From NCBI RefSeq assembly GCF_002128405.1, contig NZ_NETJ01000002.1:620001-684000 (forward strand): a stretch of 64,000 nt of DNA, read 5' to 3'. Origin of the DNA: Gottfriedia solisilvae (lineage in GTDB: Bacteria > Bacillota > Bacilli > Bacillales > Bacillaceae_G). Shown piece after piece: positions 42,087 through 50,726 of this stretch (position 1 is the stretch's first letter; every line of letters starts with the position of its first letter). Both the position numbers and the translations under genes were made by a program. A model generated the notes under the pieces. The model made no database searches. It had not been told where the DNA came from and worked only from the letters and a program-made list of their open reading frames with translations.

Positions 42087-43111
42087 ATTTTCATACACAT
42101 ATCATTCCGGAACAATTACCTAATTTCTTTGAAAAATATGGGCAGGAGCGTTGGCCGATTTTACAACCAACATGTTCCTGCGGTGCCAATATTATGGTCG
42201 GCGGTAAAGTCTTTAGAGAAGTTACGGACCAAGTTTGGAGCGCTGAAAAAAGAATCGAGGACATGGCTAAAGAAGGGGTTTGTATGCAAGTATTATCCCC
42301 TATACCAGTAACATTTTCATACTGGGCACCCCCTCATGCTGCTTTAGAAATGGCGGTCATTCAAAATGACTTTATTGCAGAAACGGTTAAAAAATATCCA
42401 ACAAAGTTTCTAGGTTTAGGTACGGTGCCAATGCAGGATTCGGAAGTTGCGATTAAAGAAATGGACCGTTGTATTCATGAATTGGGACTACATGGATTAG
42501 AAATTGGAACAAATGTGAATGGTGTGAATTTGGATAGTGAGCAGTTTCAACCATTTTTCGAAATGGCTGAAAAATGGAATGTACCATTATTTATTCATCC
42601 TTGGGAAACTTTGGCTAAGGATCGTACGCCAGATCATAATTTTATGTATACAGTTGGCATGCCAAGTGAAACTGCTTTAGCAGCTGCAAGTTTAACATTC
42701 GGTGGAGTCATTGAAAAATATCCGAATTTAAAAATTTGTTTTGCACATGGAGGAGGCTCTTTTCCATTCATCTTACCTAGACTAGACCAAGGTTGGGAAG
42801 TATGGCCGCATCTTAGAAAAACATCAAAGCCTCCGAGTCATTATGTTCAAAATTTTTATTTTGACTCTTTACATTATGACCCATTAAATATTCAGTTTTT
42901 AATTGATAGATTTGGGTATGAAAAGATTGTAATTGGCTCGGATTATCCGTTTTTATTAAGAGAAGTACCACCAGGTAGAGTAATCGATCGCTTACAAGAT
43001 ATAAGTAGTGAAGTAAGAGAAGCTATTTTTAGTAAAAACGCATTAGAATTCTTAAATATAAAGGAGACAAACTTACGATATGGAAAACAAAGTATTGACT
43101 CCAGAAGATAG
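42071..43111 (+). CDS. nbaD: 2-Amino-3-carboxymuconate 6-semialdehyde decarboxylase (ACMSD)
   Basis: A 346-residue amidohydrolase-family decarboxylase converting ACMS to 2-aminomuconate 6-semialdehyde. Zinc ligands are visible in RIDFHTHIIPE (HxH), VPLFIHPWE and IGSDYPFLL (Asp), with CFAHGGGSFPF supplying a further His. LGTVPMQD is also typical. Its start lies within the end of the dioxygenase gene and its own end overlaps the deaminase gene by 32 bases, so the three are tightly coupled. Confidence 0.93.
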   Translation: MGMRIDFHTHIIPEQLPNFFEKYGQERWPILQPTCSCGANIMVGGKVFREVTDQVWSAEKRIEDMAKEGVCMQVLSPIPVTFSYWAPPHAALEMAVIQNDFIAETVKKYPTKFLGLGTVPMQDSEVAIKEMDRCIHELGLHGLEIGTNVNGVNLDSEQFQPFFEMAEKWNVPLFIHPWETLAKDRTPDHNFMYTVGMPSETALAAASLTFGGVIEKYPNLKICFAHGGGSFPFILPRLDQGWEVWPHLRKTSKPPSHYVQNFYFDSLHYDPLNIQFLIDRFGYEKIVIGSDYPFLLREVPPGRVIDRLQDISSEVREAIFSKNALEFLNIKETNLRYGKQSIDSRR

Positions 43112-43541
43112 ATTAAACAGTTTAGGCTTTACATTAAAGCCCGTTAGAGCAGCTGTAGGTAATTATGTGAGCCTTGTTCGAACAGGAAATCTAATTTTTA
43201 CAGCCGGGCAAGGGGTAGATGAATTCCACGGTAAGCTTGGGCGTGATTTAACGATTGAAGAGGGATACTTAGCATCACGTCAATCGATGTTAAATTTATT
43301 AAGCGCTTTAAAGAACGAACTTGGAGAACTTTCAAGGATCAAAAAAGTTATTAAATTATTAGGCTTTGTTAATTGTACAGATACGTTTACAGAGCAGCCG
43401 AAAGTAATGAATGGGGCGTCGGATTTACTCGTTGAAGTGTTTGGTGAAAAAGGAAAACATGCCCGTTCAGCAGTTGGAATGGCACAGCTTCCAAACAATA
43501 CAGCGATTGAAATTGAGATGATCGTAGAAATTGAAGATTAA
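43080..43541 (+). CDS. nbaF: RidA-family 2-aminomuconate deaminase
   Basis: A 153-residue RidA/YjgF-superfamily protein of the YjgH-like branch (NYVSLVRTGNLIFTAGQGV, ARSAVGMAQLPNNTAIEIEM, with the conserved Arg). In 3-hydroxyanthranilate clusters such a protein deaminates 2-aminomuconate to 4-oxalocrotonate/2-hydroxymuconate, the role inferred here from position. The start is ATG 43080 after AAAGGAGAC, inside the end of ACMSD. A palindromic repeat and terminator follow. Confidence 0.82.
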   Translation: MENKVLTPEDRLNSLGFTLKPVRAAVGNYVSLVRTGNLIFTAGQGVDEFHGKLGRDLTIEEGYLASRQSMLNLLSALKNELGELSRIKKVIKLLGFVNCTDTFTEQPKVMNGASDLLVEVFGEKGKHARSAVGMAQLPNNTAIEIEMIVEIED

Positions 43542-43570
43542 GTTAGTAAAGTAAAGCTAAAAAAGATATT

Positions 43571-43692
43571 CAGACTGATTGAGAACGCTTGACTTTCAAA
43601 AGGCACAGCAAGGTAAGAAGCAAATTTACCATTAAAGGTAATGAGCACTACAAGCGAAGCAATGATGAAAGCAAGCGTTTTTCAATTGTCTG
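43571..43692 (+). repeat. CAGACTG palindromic element, copy 4 (divergent)
   Basis: It starts CAGACTGATTGAGAACGCTTG and ends CAAGCGTTTTTCAATTGTCTG, which are near-perfect inverted repeats. The internal TTACCATT/GGTAATGAGCAC hairpin is retained, but the body differs from copies 1 and 2 at many positions. It lies inside the catabolic cluster between two genes and adjoins a terminator. Confidence 0.82.
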
Positions 43693-43693
43693 T

Positions 43694-43721
43694 GGTGACA
43701 TTCGTGTCACCTTTTATTTTA
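43694..43721 (+). terminator. Terminator inside the catabolic cluster
   Basis: GGTGACA-TTCG-TGTCACC hairpin with a stable loop, followed by TTTTATTTTAT. It separates the front of the cluster from the lower-pathway genes and would reduce or stop read-through. Confidence 0.8.
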
Positions 43722-43743
43722 TAAAGAATGGTAGGTGTCCTTT

Positions 43744-45216
43744 ATGCAAATACAATTAAATAAAAATAAAACATTACCGATTGATTGTAAGCATTTCATA
43801 GATGGTCAATATATTCCTTCGTTTAATCAAAAAACATTCTTAAATATAAATCCAGCGACAGAAGAAGTATTAGGAAAGATTTCTGAAGGTGGCGAACTAG
43901 AAATTGATTTGGCAGTAAAAGCTGCTAGAAGAGCTTTAAAAGGTGAGTGGAAACATTTTACGACTGAGCAAAGATCGATTGTTTTAAGAAAAATAGGTGA
44001 TGGAATTTTAGCAAGAAAAGAAGAACTTGCGGCTTTAGAAGCAATGGATACTGGTAAGCCATATGAACTTGCGCTTGAGGTAGACATTACCCGATCAGCT
44101 TACAATTTTTATTTTTTTGCTGATTATATTACTTCATTAGGCACAGAGAGTCATATGCAAAATCAAACCGCATTGCATTATTCATACCGCCGTCCGGTAG
44201 GTGTAGTCGGAATGATTAATCCTTGGAATCTTCCATTGCTTCTTTTAACTTGGAAGCTAGCACCTTGCTTAGCAGCGGGAAATACGACGGTGATGAAACC
44301 TGCCGAATTAACGCCAATGACGGCAACAATTTTAGCTGAAATATGCAAAGAAGCAGGCGTACCTGATGGTGTCATCAATATTGTCCATGGATTTGGAGCA
44401 AATGGAGCAGGTTCAGCTTTAACTGAACATCCTGATGTTGATGCAATTACTTTCACCGGTGAAACGAAAACAGGAACTGCCATTATGAAAGCAGCAGCAC
44501 CTACACTTAAAAAGCTTTCATTCGAGCTAGGTGGAAAAAATCCTAATATTATTTTTGCGGATTCTAATCTTGATGAAGTGATTGAAACAACATTAAAGTC
44601 TTCGTTTATGAATCAAGGTGAAGTTTGTTTATGTGGTTCACGAATATATATTGAACGTTCAATTTATCAAGAATTTCTTGAAAAGTTTGTAGAGAAAACA
44701 AATGAATTAAAAATTGGCGATCCATTTGAAGAAGGTACGAAAGTGGGCGCTGTTATTGGAAAAGAGCACTATGACAAAGTATTATCATATATCGAAATTG
44801 CAAAAGAAGACGGTGGAACAATTTTAACGGGTGGTAGTAGACCCGAGCATCTTTCAAGTGGATATTTTATTTCACCTACAATTATTAGCGGACTTAGTCA
44901 TGACTCGAGATGTGTGAAAGAAGAAATTTTTGGTCCTGTTGTAACAGTATTACCATTCGATACTGAGGATGAAGTGATTGAACGGGCAAATGACACTCAT
45001 TACGGATTAGGCGCAACGATTTGGACGAATGATCTTCGAAAAGCTCATCGCGTTGCACATCAAATTGAAGCGGGGATTATTTGGGTTAATACATGGTATT
45101 TAAGAGATTTACGTACACCTTTTGGAGGAATGAAGCAAAGTGGGATTGGACGTGAAGGTGGTATTCATAGTTTTGAGTTTTATAGTGAATTATCCAATAT
45201 CACAATTAAATTATAA
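43744..45216 (+). CDS. nbaE: 2-Aminomuconate semialdehyde dehydrogenase
   Basis: A 490-residue aldehyde dehydrogenase family enzyme. The NAD site region is MINPWNLPLLLLTWKLAP, the general-base Glu is in LSFELGGKNPN, and the catalytic Cys is in MNQGEVCLCGSRIY. It belongs to the 2-hydroxymuconic/2-aminomuconic semialdehyde dehydrogenase group and is inferred to oxidise 2-aminomuconate 6-semialdehyde to 2-aminomuconate. The ATG at 43744 has GGTAGGTG upstream. Confidence 0.9.
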   Translation: MQIQLNKNKTLPIDCKHFIDGQYIPSFNQKTFLNINPATEEVLGKISEGGELEIDLAVKAARRALKGEWKHFTTEQRSIVLRKIGDGILARKEELAALEAMDTGKPYELALEVDITRSAYNFYFFADYITSLGTESHMQNQTALHYSYRRPVGVVGMINPWNLPLLLLTWKLAPCLAAGNTTVMKPAELTPMTATILAEICKEAGVPDGVINIVHGFGANGAGSALTEHPDVDAITFTGETKTGTAIMKAAAPTLKKLSFELGGKNPNIIFADSNLDEVIETTLKSSFMNQGEVCLCGSRIYIERSIYQEFLEKFVEKTNELKIGDPFEEGTKVGAVIGKEHYDKVLSYIEIAKEDGGTILTGGSRPEHLSSGYFISPTIISGLSHDSRCVKEEIFGPVVTVLPFDTEDEVIERANDTHYGLGATIWTNDLRKAHRVAHQIEAGIIWVNTWYLRDLRTPFGGMKQSGIGREGGIHSFEFYSELSNITIKL

Positions 45217-45235
45217 GATTTGAAAGGTGATGAAC

Positions 45236-46018
45236 ATGAAAACGACTAAAATAGATGAGATTTCAACACTTTTGCTAGATTCAGAAAGAAATAGAAGTAG
45301 TATAAAACCATTATCTGAACAACATCCACATTTAACAGTACAGGAAGCTTATCAAATTCAATTAGCCAATATTGATTTTAAATTAAGCAAAGGACAAAAA
45401 ATTGTTGGTAAAAAAATTGGTTTAACATCAATTGCGATGCAGGAGTTATTAGGTGTTGATGAACCAGATTATGGACATTTATTAGATACTATGAAAATAG
45501 AAAATGGTGGAGAAGTTTCTATAAATGAAACGATTGCACCAAAGGTTGAAGCTGAAATTGCATTTGTATTAAAAAGGGATTTAGTTGGACCAAATGTAAC
45601 GGTTGAAGATGTAATCAATGCAACAGATTACATTGTCCCTGCAATTGAAGTAGTTGATAGTAGAATTGAAAATTGGAAAATCCGTTTAGAAGATACTGTG
45701 GCTGACAATGCATCAAGTTGTTTATATGTCCTTGGTAATCACCGATTTGACATTCATGAAATTGACTTACCAAATGTCATGATGGAATTGTATCGAAACG
45801 GTGAACTGATGAACACTGGAAAAGGTAATGCAGTATTAGGAAATCCAATTACATGTGTTGCTTGGTTAGCAAATAAACTAAGTGAATTTGGTATTTCATT
45901 AAAGGCAGGAGAAGTCATTTTATCAGGTGCATTATCAGCCGCAATAAATGCAACTGACGGTGATTGTTTTACCGCAAAATTCCCATTATTGGGTGATGTT
46001 TCAATTTCATTTTCTTAA
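45236..46018 (+). CDS. nbaG: 2-Oxopent-4-enoate hydratase
   Basis: A 260-residue member of the hydratase/decarboxylase family. IVGKKIGLTSIAMQELLGVDEPDYGHLLD follows the hydratase (DmpE/MhpD-like) pattern; metal ligands are expected in PKVEAEIAFVL. It converts 2-hydroxypenta-2,4-dienoate to 4-hydroxy-2-oxovalerate. Its paralogue two genes on is the decarboxylase, and the two form a complex in related pathways. The ATG at 45236 follows GAAAGGTGATGAAC. Confidence 0.88.
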   Translation: MKTTKIDEISTLLLDSERNRSSIKPLSEQHPHLTVQEAYQIQLANIDFKLSKGQKIVGKKIGLTSIAMQELLGVDEPDYGHLLDTMKIENGGEVSINETIAPKVEAEIAFVLKRDLVGPNVTVEDVINATDYIVPAIEVVDSRIENWKIRLEDTVADNASSCLYVLGNHRFDIHEIDLPNVMMELYRNGELMNTGKGNAVLGNPITCVAWLANKLSEFGISLKAGEVILSGALSAAINATDGDCFTAKFPLLGDVSISFS

Positions 46019-46029
46019 AAGAGGTGTAG

Positions 46030-46914
46030 ATGATGCGTAAGTTGAAGGTTGGTATTATCGGGTCAGGAAATATTGGAACTGATTTAATGATGAAACTCAT
46101 CGATCATGATTTTCTTGAATTGACGACGATGATCGGGATTGATCCAGAATCAGATGGATTAAAACGTGCTAGACAACTTGGATTAGAAGTCATCGAAAAC
46201 GGTATTGAAGGTTTTATTGATCGTAAAGAAATAGCCGATTTGTTATTTGATGCTACATCTGCAAAAGCACATATCGTTCATGCAAAGATTTTAAGTGATT
46301 TAGAGAAAAGAGTAATAGATTTAACACCTGCAGCACTTGGACCTTTCGTTGTACCTTCTGTTAATATAGGGGCACATATTAGGGAAGGTAATGTTAATTT
46401 GATTACATGTGGTGGCCAAGCGACAATCCCGGTTGTTCATGCAATTGGTAAAGTTGCTAAAGTAAATTACGCTGAAATTGTTGCAACGATTAGCAGTAAA
46501 AGTGCGGGTCCAGGTACCCGTTCCAACATTGATGAATTCACAGAAACGACAGCGCGTGGATTAGAAGAAATCGGTGGAGCTAAAAAAGGAAAGGCAATCA
46601 TTATTTTAAATCCTGCGGAACCTCCAATTATGATGAGAGACACGATCTATTGTGTATTAGAAAATGAATCATTTAATCCTGAAGAAATTAAAGATTCAAT
46701 TCACTTAATGGTTAAAAGTGTAAGGAACTATGTACCAGGTTATCGTTTAAGAATGGAGCCAATGATTGAAGGTAATACTGTCATCGTCCATTTGGAAGTA
46801 GAAGGTGCGGGAGATTATTTACCTAGCTATTCTGGTAATTTAGACATCATGACTGCCGCTGCAGTAAAAGTAGCTGAAGAAATTGCACAGTATGATTTAG
46901 CAAAAACAGTTTAA
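46030..46914 (+). CDS. nbaJ: Acetaldehyde dehydrogenase (acylating)
   Basis: A 294-residue enzyme with an N-terminal Rossmann motif ([16 protein letters not shown]), the catalytic Cys in [15 protein letters not shown] and [17 protein letters not shown]. It oxidises acetaldehyde to acetyl-CoA with NAD and CoA. It works as a channelled complex with the aldolase encoded immediately downstream, the pair DmpF/DmpG in phenol degradation. GAGGTGTAG precedes the start. Confidence 0.95.
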   Translation: MMRKLKVGIIGSGNIGTDLMMKLIDHDFLELTTMIGIDPESDGLKRARQLGLEVIENGIEGFIDRKEIADLLFDATSAKAHIVHAKILSDLEKRVIDLTPAALGPFVVPSVNIGAHIREGNVNLITCGGQATIPVVHAIGKVAKVNYAEIVATISSKSAGPGTRSNIDEFTETTARGLEEIGGAKKGKAIIILNPAEPPIMMRDTIYCVLENESFNPEEIKDSIHLMVKSVRNYVPGYRLRMEPMIEGNTVIVHLEVEGAGDYLPSYSGNLDIMTAAAVKVAEEIAQYDLAKTV

Positions 46915-46944
46915 CCTAATTTAATAGAATGAGAGGGATGTAGA

Positions 46945-47973
46945 ATGAATGAAAGAGATGTCCTCATAACTGAGGTGGCTCTTCGAGATGGAAGTCATGC
47001 AATCGCACATTCATATAAAGTCGATCAAGTCGTAAGGGTTACAAAAGCACTTGATGAAGCAAATGTTCCTTATATTGAAGTTTCTCATGGTGATGGATTA
47101 GGTGGATCATCATTACAGTACGGATTATCAACGACAAATGAATTTGAACTAATTGAAGCTGCTGTTCATACTTGCAAGCAATCAAAAATAGCCGTTTTGC
47201 TTTTACCAGGTATTGGGACAGTAAAGGAATTAAAAGTTGCAGCTGATTTAGGCGTAAAAATGGCAAGGATTGCAACTCATGTTACTGAAGCGGACGTATC
47301 AAAACAGCATATCTCGAAATCAAAAGAGCTTGGACTTGAAACAGTAGGATTTTTGATGATGTCTCATATGGTACCTGTTGAAAAATTAGTTGAACAGGCA
47401 TTACTCATGGAAAGCTATGGTGCAGATGTAGTTTATATGGTTGATTCAGCTGGTGCGTTCTTACCACATGAAGTAAAACAACGAATAGCTGCATTACGAC
47501 AAGCTCTTTCAGTTGAAATCGGTTTTCATGCACATAATAATTTGTCGTTAGCTATGGCCAATACATTAGTGGCAATCGAAGAAGGCGCAACGAGAATTGA
47601 CGGTAGCGTTCGATGCTTAGGAGCTGGAGCCGGAAATACACAAACGGAAGTTTTAGTTGGCGTACTAGAGCGACTAAACATAAAAACAGGAATCGATTTT
47701 TATAAAATGATGGATTTAGCTGAGGATATCGTTGCGCCGATTTTACATACACCTCAAGAGATTACAAGAGGCAGTTTAATTTTAGGCTATGCTGGAGTTT
47801 ATTCTAGTTTTCTACTTCATGCGAACCGAGCTGCAAAGAAGTGGAATGTAGATGCAAGAGATATTTTGGTAGAGCTGGGAAAACAAAGAGTTGTAGGCGG
47901 ACAAGAAGATATGATACAAGACGTTGCCAGTAAAATAGCAAAAGAAAGAGCGGTTCTATTGAAGGGGGAATAA
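46945..47973 (+). CDS. nbaI: 4-Hydroxy-2-oxovalerate aldolase
   Basis: A 342-residue DmpG-family aldolase. VALRDGSHAIAH carries the catalytic Arg-Asp-His set, VSHGDGLGGSS and GFHAHNNLSLAMAN hold the metal-binding His residues, and the C-terminal DmpG-like communication domain is present. It cleaves 4-hydroxy-2-oxovalerate to pyruvate and acetaldehyde and passes the aldehyde to the dehydrogenase. The next gene begins without a gap. Confidence 0.95.
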   Translation: MNERDVLITEVALRDGSHAIAHSYKVDQVVRVTKALDEANVPYIEVSHGDGLGGSSLQYGLSTTNEFELIEAAVHTCKQSKIAVLLLPGIGTVKELKVAADLGVKMARIATHVTEADVSKQHISKSKELGLETVGFLMMSHMVPVEKLVEQALLMESYGADVVYMVDSAGAFLPHEVKQRIAALRQALSVEIGFHAHNNLSLAMANTLVAIEEGATRIDGSVRCLGAGAGNTQTEVLVGVLERLNIKTGIDFYKMMDLAEDIVAPILHTPQEITRGSLILGYAGVYSSFLLHANRAAKKWNVDARDILVELGKQRVVGGQEDMIQDVASKIAKERAVLLKGE

Positions 47974-48747
47974 ATGATGATTACTGAAATTGCGAATAAA
48001 ATCTATCTACATCAAAAAAATGGTAAAGAAATGGATAAAATTACGAATCACTATCCGGAATTAAATGTAAGTAATGCTTATGAAATTCAAAAGGTTAGCA
48101 TTGATTATGCTATTAAGAATGGTGATCCACTTATCGGTTGGAAGATGGGCTTAACAAGTATTGCAAAGCAAAAATCAGTAAATGTCGATGAACCAATCTA
48201 CGGAAGATTAACTCAGTCAATGGAGTTACAAACTTCAGTTCTTAAAATGGAAGGAACAATACATCCTCGTGTCGAACCAGAAATTGCCTTTGTTCTGAAT
48301 AAACCATTATTTGGTTCTGACATCACAGCTGAAGATGTTTGGAATGCAACTGAATATATTGTACCAGCGTTAGAAGTGATTGACAGTCGTTACAAGAACT
48401 TCTCTTTTACGTTAACTGATGTGGTAGCAGATAATGCCTCATCTTCTAAATTCATTCTTGGTGAAAAAACATATTCTCCTACATACACGGCATGGGAACA
48501 AATAAATGTTGAGTTATATAAAAATGGAGAAAAGGTTCAAAGTGGAATTAGCTCAGATGTGCTTAATCACCCCGTCGAATCTGTTGTTAAACTAGTAAAA
48601 ATGATTAGTAAAAATGGATACCAGTTAGATGCAGGTATGATTATATTAACAGGTGGAATTACAGAGGCAGTCCATGTTGGAGCAGGTGATCTCATAGAAG
48701 CACATTTTGAAGGATTAGAAAATATGACATTACGAGTTGAAAAGTGA
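47974..48747 (+). CDS. nbaH: 4-Oxalocrotonate decarboxylase
   Basis: A 257-residue paralogue of the hydratase. LIGWKMGLTSIAKQ, EPIYGRL, VIDSRYKNFSFTLTDVVADNASS and LTGGITEAVHVGAGD follow the DmpH decarboxylase pattern rather than DmpE. It decarboxylates 2-oxo-3-hexenedioate to 2-hydroxypenta-2,4-dienoate. GGGGGAATAA precedes the tandem ATGATG start (47974 or 47977), directly after the aldolase stop. Confidence 0.9.
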   Translation: MMITEIANKIYLHQKNGKEMDKITNHYPELNVSNAYEIQKVSIDYAIKNGDPLIGWKMGLTSIAKQKSVNVDEPIYGRLTQSMELQTSVLKMEGTIHPRVEPEIAFVLNKPLFGSDITAEDVWNATEYIVPALEVIDSRYKNFSFTLTDVVADNASSSKFILGEKTYSPTYTAWEQINVELYKNGEKVQSGISSDVLNHPVESVVKLVKMISKNGYQLDAGMIILTGGITEAVHVGAGDLIEAHFEGLENMTLRVEK

Positions 48748-48760
48748 GAGGTGACTTGTA

Positions 48761-48958
48761 ATGCCAATTATTCAAGTTCAAATGTTAGAAGGAAGAAGTA
48801 AAGATGTGAAAAATAACCTGTTGAAAGAAATGAATGAAGTAGTTTGTCGTATCTTGGATGTTTCGCCTAATCAAGTTAGAATCTTATTAAATGAGTACTC
48901 AGAAGAAAATTGGTCCATTGGCGGAATTTCTAAGGCAGATTTATCAAAAAATAAATAG
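48761..48958 (+). CDS. 4-Oxalocrotonate tautomerase
   Basis: A 65-residue tautomerase-superfamily protein beginning MPIIQVQMLEGR. After Met removal, Pro1 is the catalytic base; Arg11 in the mature chain is also in place. It interconverts 2-hydroxymuconate and 2-oxo-3-hexenedioate just before decarboxylation. The start follows GAGAGGTGACTTGTA, 13 bases after the decarboxylase. A terminator and repeat copy 2 follow. Confidence 0.9.
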   Translation: MPIIQVQMLEGRSKDVKNNLLKEMNEVVCRILDVSPNQVRILLNEYSEENWSIGGISKADLSKNK

Positions 48959-48965
48959 ATAAAAG

Positions 48966-48997
48966 AAAAAGCCATATCAATAAAGATATGGCTTTTC
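48966..48997 (+). terminator. First copy of a duplicated terminator at the cluster end
   Basis: AAAGCCATATC/GATATGGCTTTT hairpin, eight bases after the tautomerase stop. A near-identical hairpin is at 49156-49187. Confidence 0.85.
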
Positions 48998-48998
48998 A

Positions 48999-49159
48999 GT
49001 TTGAAACAAAGTACAAAAACTAAGAGATTCAGACTGCCTGAAAACGCTTGTCTTTCGAGGCGCAAAGATGTATGAGGAGCGGAGTTACCTTTGACGGTAA
49101 TGAGCACCGCAAGCAGGCGAAGCAACGAAGAAAGCGAGCGTTTGGCGGGCAGTCTGAAA
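48999..49159 (+). repeat. CAGACTG palindromic element, copy 2
   Basis: It runs from CAGTTTGAAACAAAGTAC to CAGTCTGAAA with core 49030-49156. It is nearly identical to copy 1 over most of its length. The terminal arms instead read CAGACTGCCTGAAAACGCT and AGCGTTTGGCGGGCAGTCTG, so the changed bases on the two arms still pair. The element is bracketed by two copies of the GCCATATC terminator. Confidence 0.9.
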
Positions 49160-49188
49160 TGCCATATCAATTAAGATATGGCATTTTT
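49156..49188. terminator. Second copy of the duplicated terminator
   Basis: AAATGCCATATC/GATATGGCATTTTTT hairpin. It differs from the first copy by compensated changes (AGCC/GGCT to TGCC/GGCA) and also ends the convergent efflux gene. Confidence 0.85.
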
Positions 49189-49190
49189 TA

Positions 49191-50708
49191 CTATTGAGCT
49201 TTTTTAGCTCTATTTTCAGCAATCTCTACTGATAAACGTTCTTTACCCATTAAGACAATTGCGATAAAACCTAATAAGATTGGAACTAAAGTCCATTTAA
49301 AAGTTGTGGCAACTGAATTTGCCATTGCTTCGGTAATTTTATGAAGAACTTCCGGTGGGATTTGAGCTCTTGCATCAGCTGATAATAATGCACGAGAATC
49401 AATCTTTCCAGCAAAACCTTTTATGCTACCTAGTTCGTCACTTAGGTTATTTTTAAATACATGATTTTGTATTGAACCAAAAATGGTTACACCAATTGTC
49501 ATTCCTAAAGTCCTAAAGAATGTATTTGTAGATGTAGCAATTCCTCTTTTTTGTGGTTCGATTTTATGTTGTGTTGCCATACTTAATAATGAGAATGAAC
49601 AACCCATACCAAGACCGGCAATAATCATAAAGAATGTAACAGTTTTACGCGAAGTTTCAATATCTAGCGTGCTAAGTAATGCCATTCCAATGAAGAATAA
49701 AACAACTGAAACAAGCATGATTGTTCTGTAGCTAAATTTTCTCACAGATTGGCCTGCTACTTGGCTACCTACTACAGATCCAACCATCATTGGAATTAAA
49801 ATAATACCAGCATTCGTTGCAGTTCCGCCATAAACAGCCTGAACAAAAAGTGGGATTAAAACGGTTGTAATGATAAATGCAGCTCCGTAGAAGAAAGCAA
49901 CTCCTTGCGTTGCGGCAAATAATTGTTTTTTAAATAAACTAAATGAGATAATCGGTTCTTCGGCTTTTCTTTCGATGAAAATAAATGAAATGAAAAGTAC
50001 TCCAAAAATGACAAAAAGGCTAATAATTTGAGGTGAATCCCAAGCATACTCATTGCCACCAAGCTCAAGTCCAAACATTAGACTTACTACAGAGCCGACT
50101 AATGTAATTGCGCCTAGCCAATCAATTTTCAGTTTTCTTAAATGTAGCGTTTCTTTATAAAATTGAGAAATAAAATATAATGAAATGATGCCTAATGGTA
50201 AATTAATATAGAAAATCCAGCGCCAGTCAATTTGATCGGTAATATAAGCTCCTAATAGAGGACCAAAAACACTTGATAATCCAAAAACAGCTCCGAATAA
50301 GCCCGTCATTTTCCCTCGTTTTTCTGGCGGGAAAATATCAAATATGATTGTAAAAGCAATCGGCATTAATGAACCTCCACCGATTCCTTGTATTGCACGA
50401 TATATACTTAACTGTTCGATACTATTTGCAGTTCCACATAATGCTGACCCGATTAAGAAAATGGCAAGACCTAATAAATAAAATCTTTTTCTACCATACA
50501 TATCAGATAATTTACCAAAAACCGGCATACTTGCCATAGTAGCTACTAAGTATGCAGAAGTAACCCAAACAAATTGATCTAACCCACCAAGTTCTCCTAC
50601 AATCGTTGGCATTGAAGCAGACACAATTGTATTGTCCATTGCAGCCATTAGCATTCCTAATAGTAGTCCAGTGACGACTAGGCCAACTTTACTTTCTTTT
50701 GAAACCAT
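49191..50708 (-). CDS. DHA2-family multidrug efflux MFS transporter (YusP-like)
   Basis: A 505-residue 14-segment MFS transporter. DHA2 motifs are visible: motif A-like GKLSDMYGRKRFYLLG, MDNTIVSASMPTIVGELGG at segment 1, and GSVVGSQVAGQ, with the motif C-like GAVFGLSSVFGPLLGAYI. It exports drugs or toxic organics by proton antiport. It is encoded 18 bases after a MarR regulator, the same pair as yusO-yusP in B. subtilis. Adjacency to the catabolic cluster could mean aromatic efflux, but this is not shown. Confidence 0.9.
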   Translation of the reverse strand: MVSKESKVGLVVTGLLLGMLMAAMDNTIVSASMPTIVGELGGLDQFVWVTSAYLVATMASMPVFGKLSDMYGRKRFYLLGLAIFLIGSALCGTANSIEQLSIYRAIQGIGGGSLMPIAFTIIFDIFPPEKRGKMTGLFGAVFGLSSVFGPLLGAYITDQIDWRWIFYINLPLGIISLYFISQFYKETLHLRKLKIDWLGAITLVGSVVSLMFGLELGGNEYAWDSPQIISLFVIFGVLFISFIFIERKAEEPIISFSLFKKQLFAATQGVAFFYGAAFIITTVLIPLFVQAVYGGTATNAGIILIPMMVGSVVGSQVAGQSVRKFSYRTIMLVSVVLFFIGMALLSTLDIETSRKTVTFFMIIAGLGMGCSFSLLSMATQHKIEPQKRGIATSTNTFFRTLGMTIGVTIFGSIQNHVFKNNLSDELGSIKGFAGKIDSRALLSADARAQIPPEVLHKITEAMANSVATTFKWTLVPILLGFIAIVLMGKERLSVEIAENRAKKAQ

Positions 50709-50726
50709 TCAGTTTCCCCCTTATGA

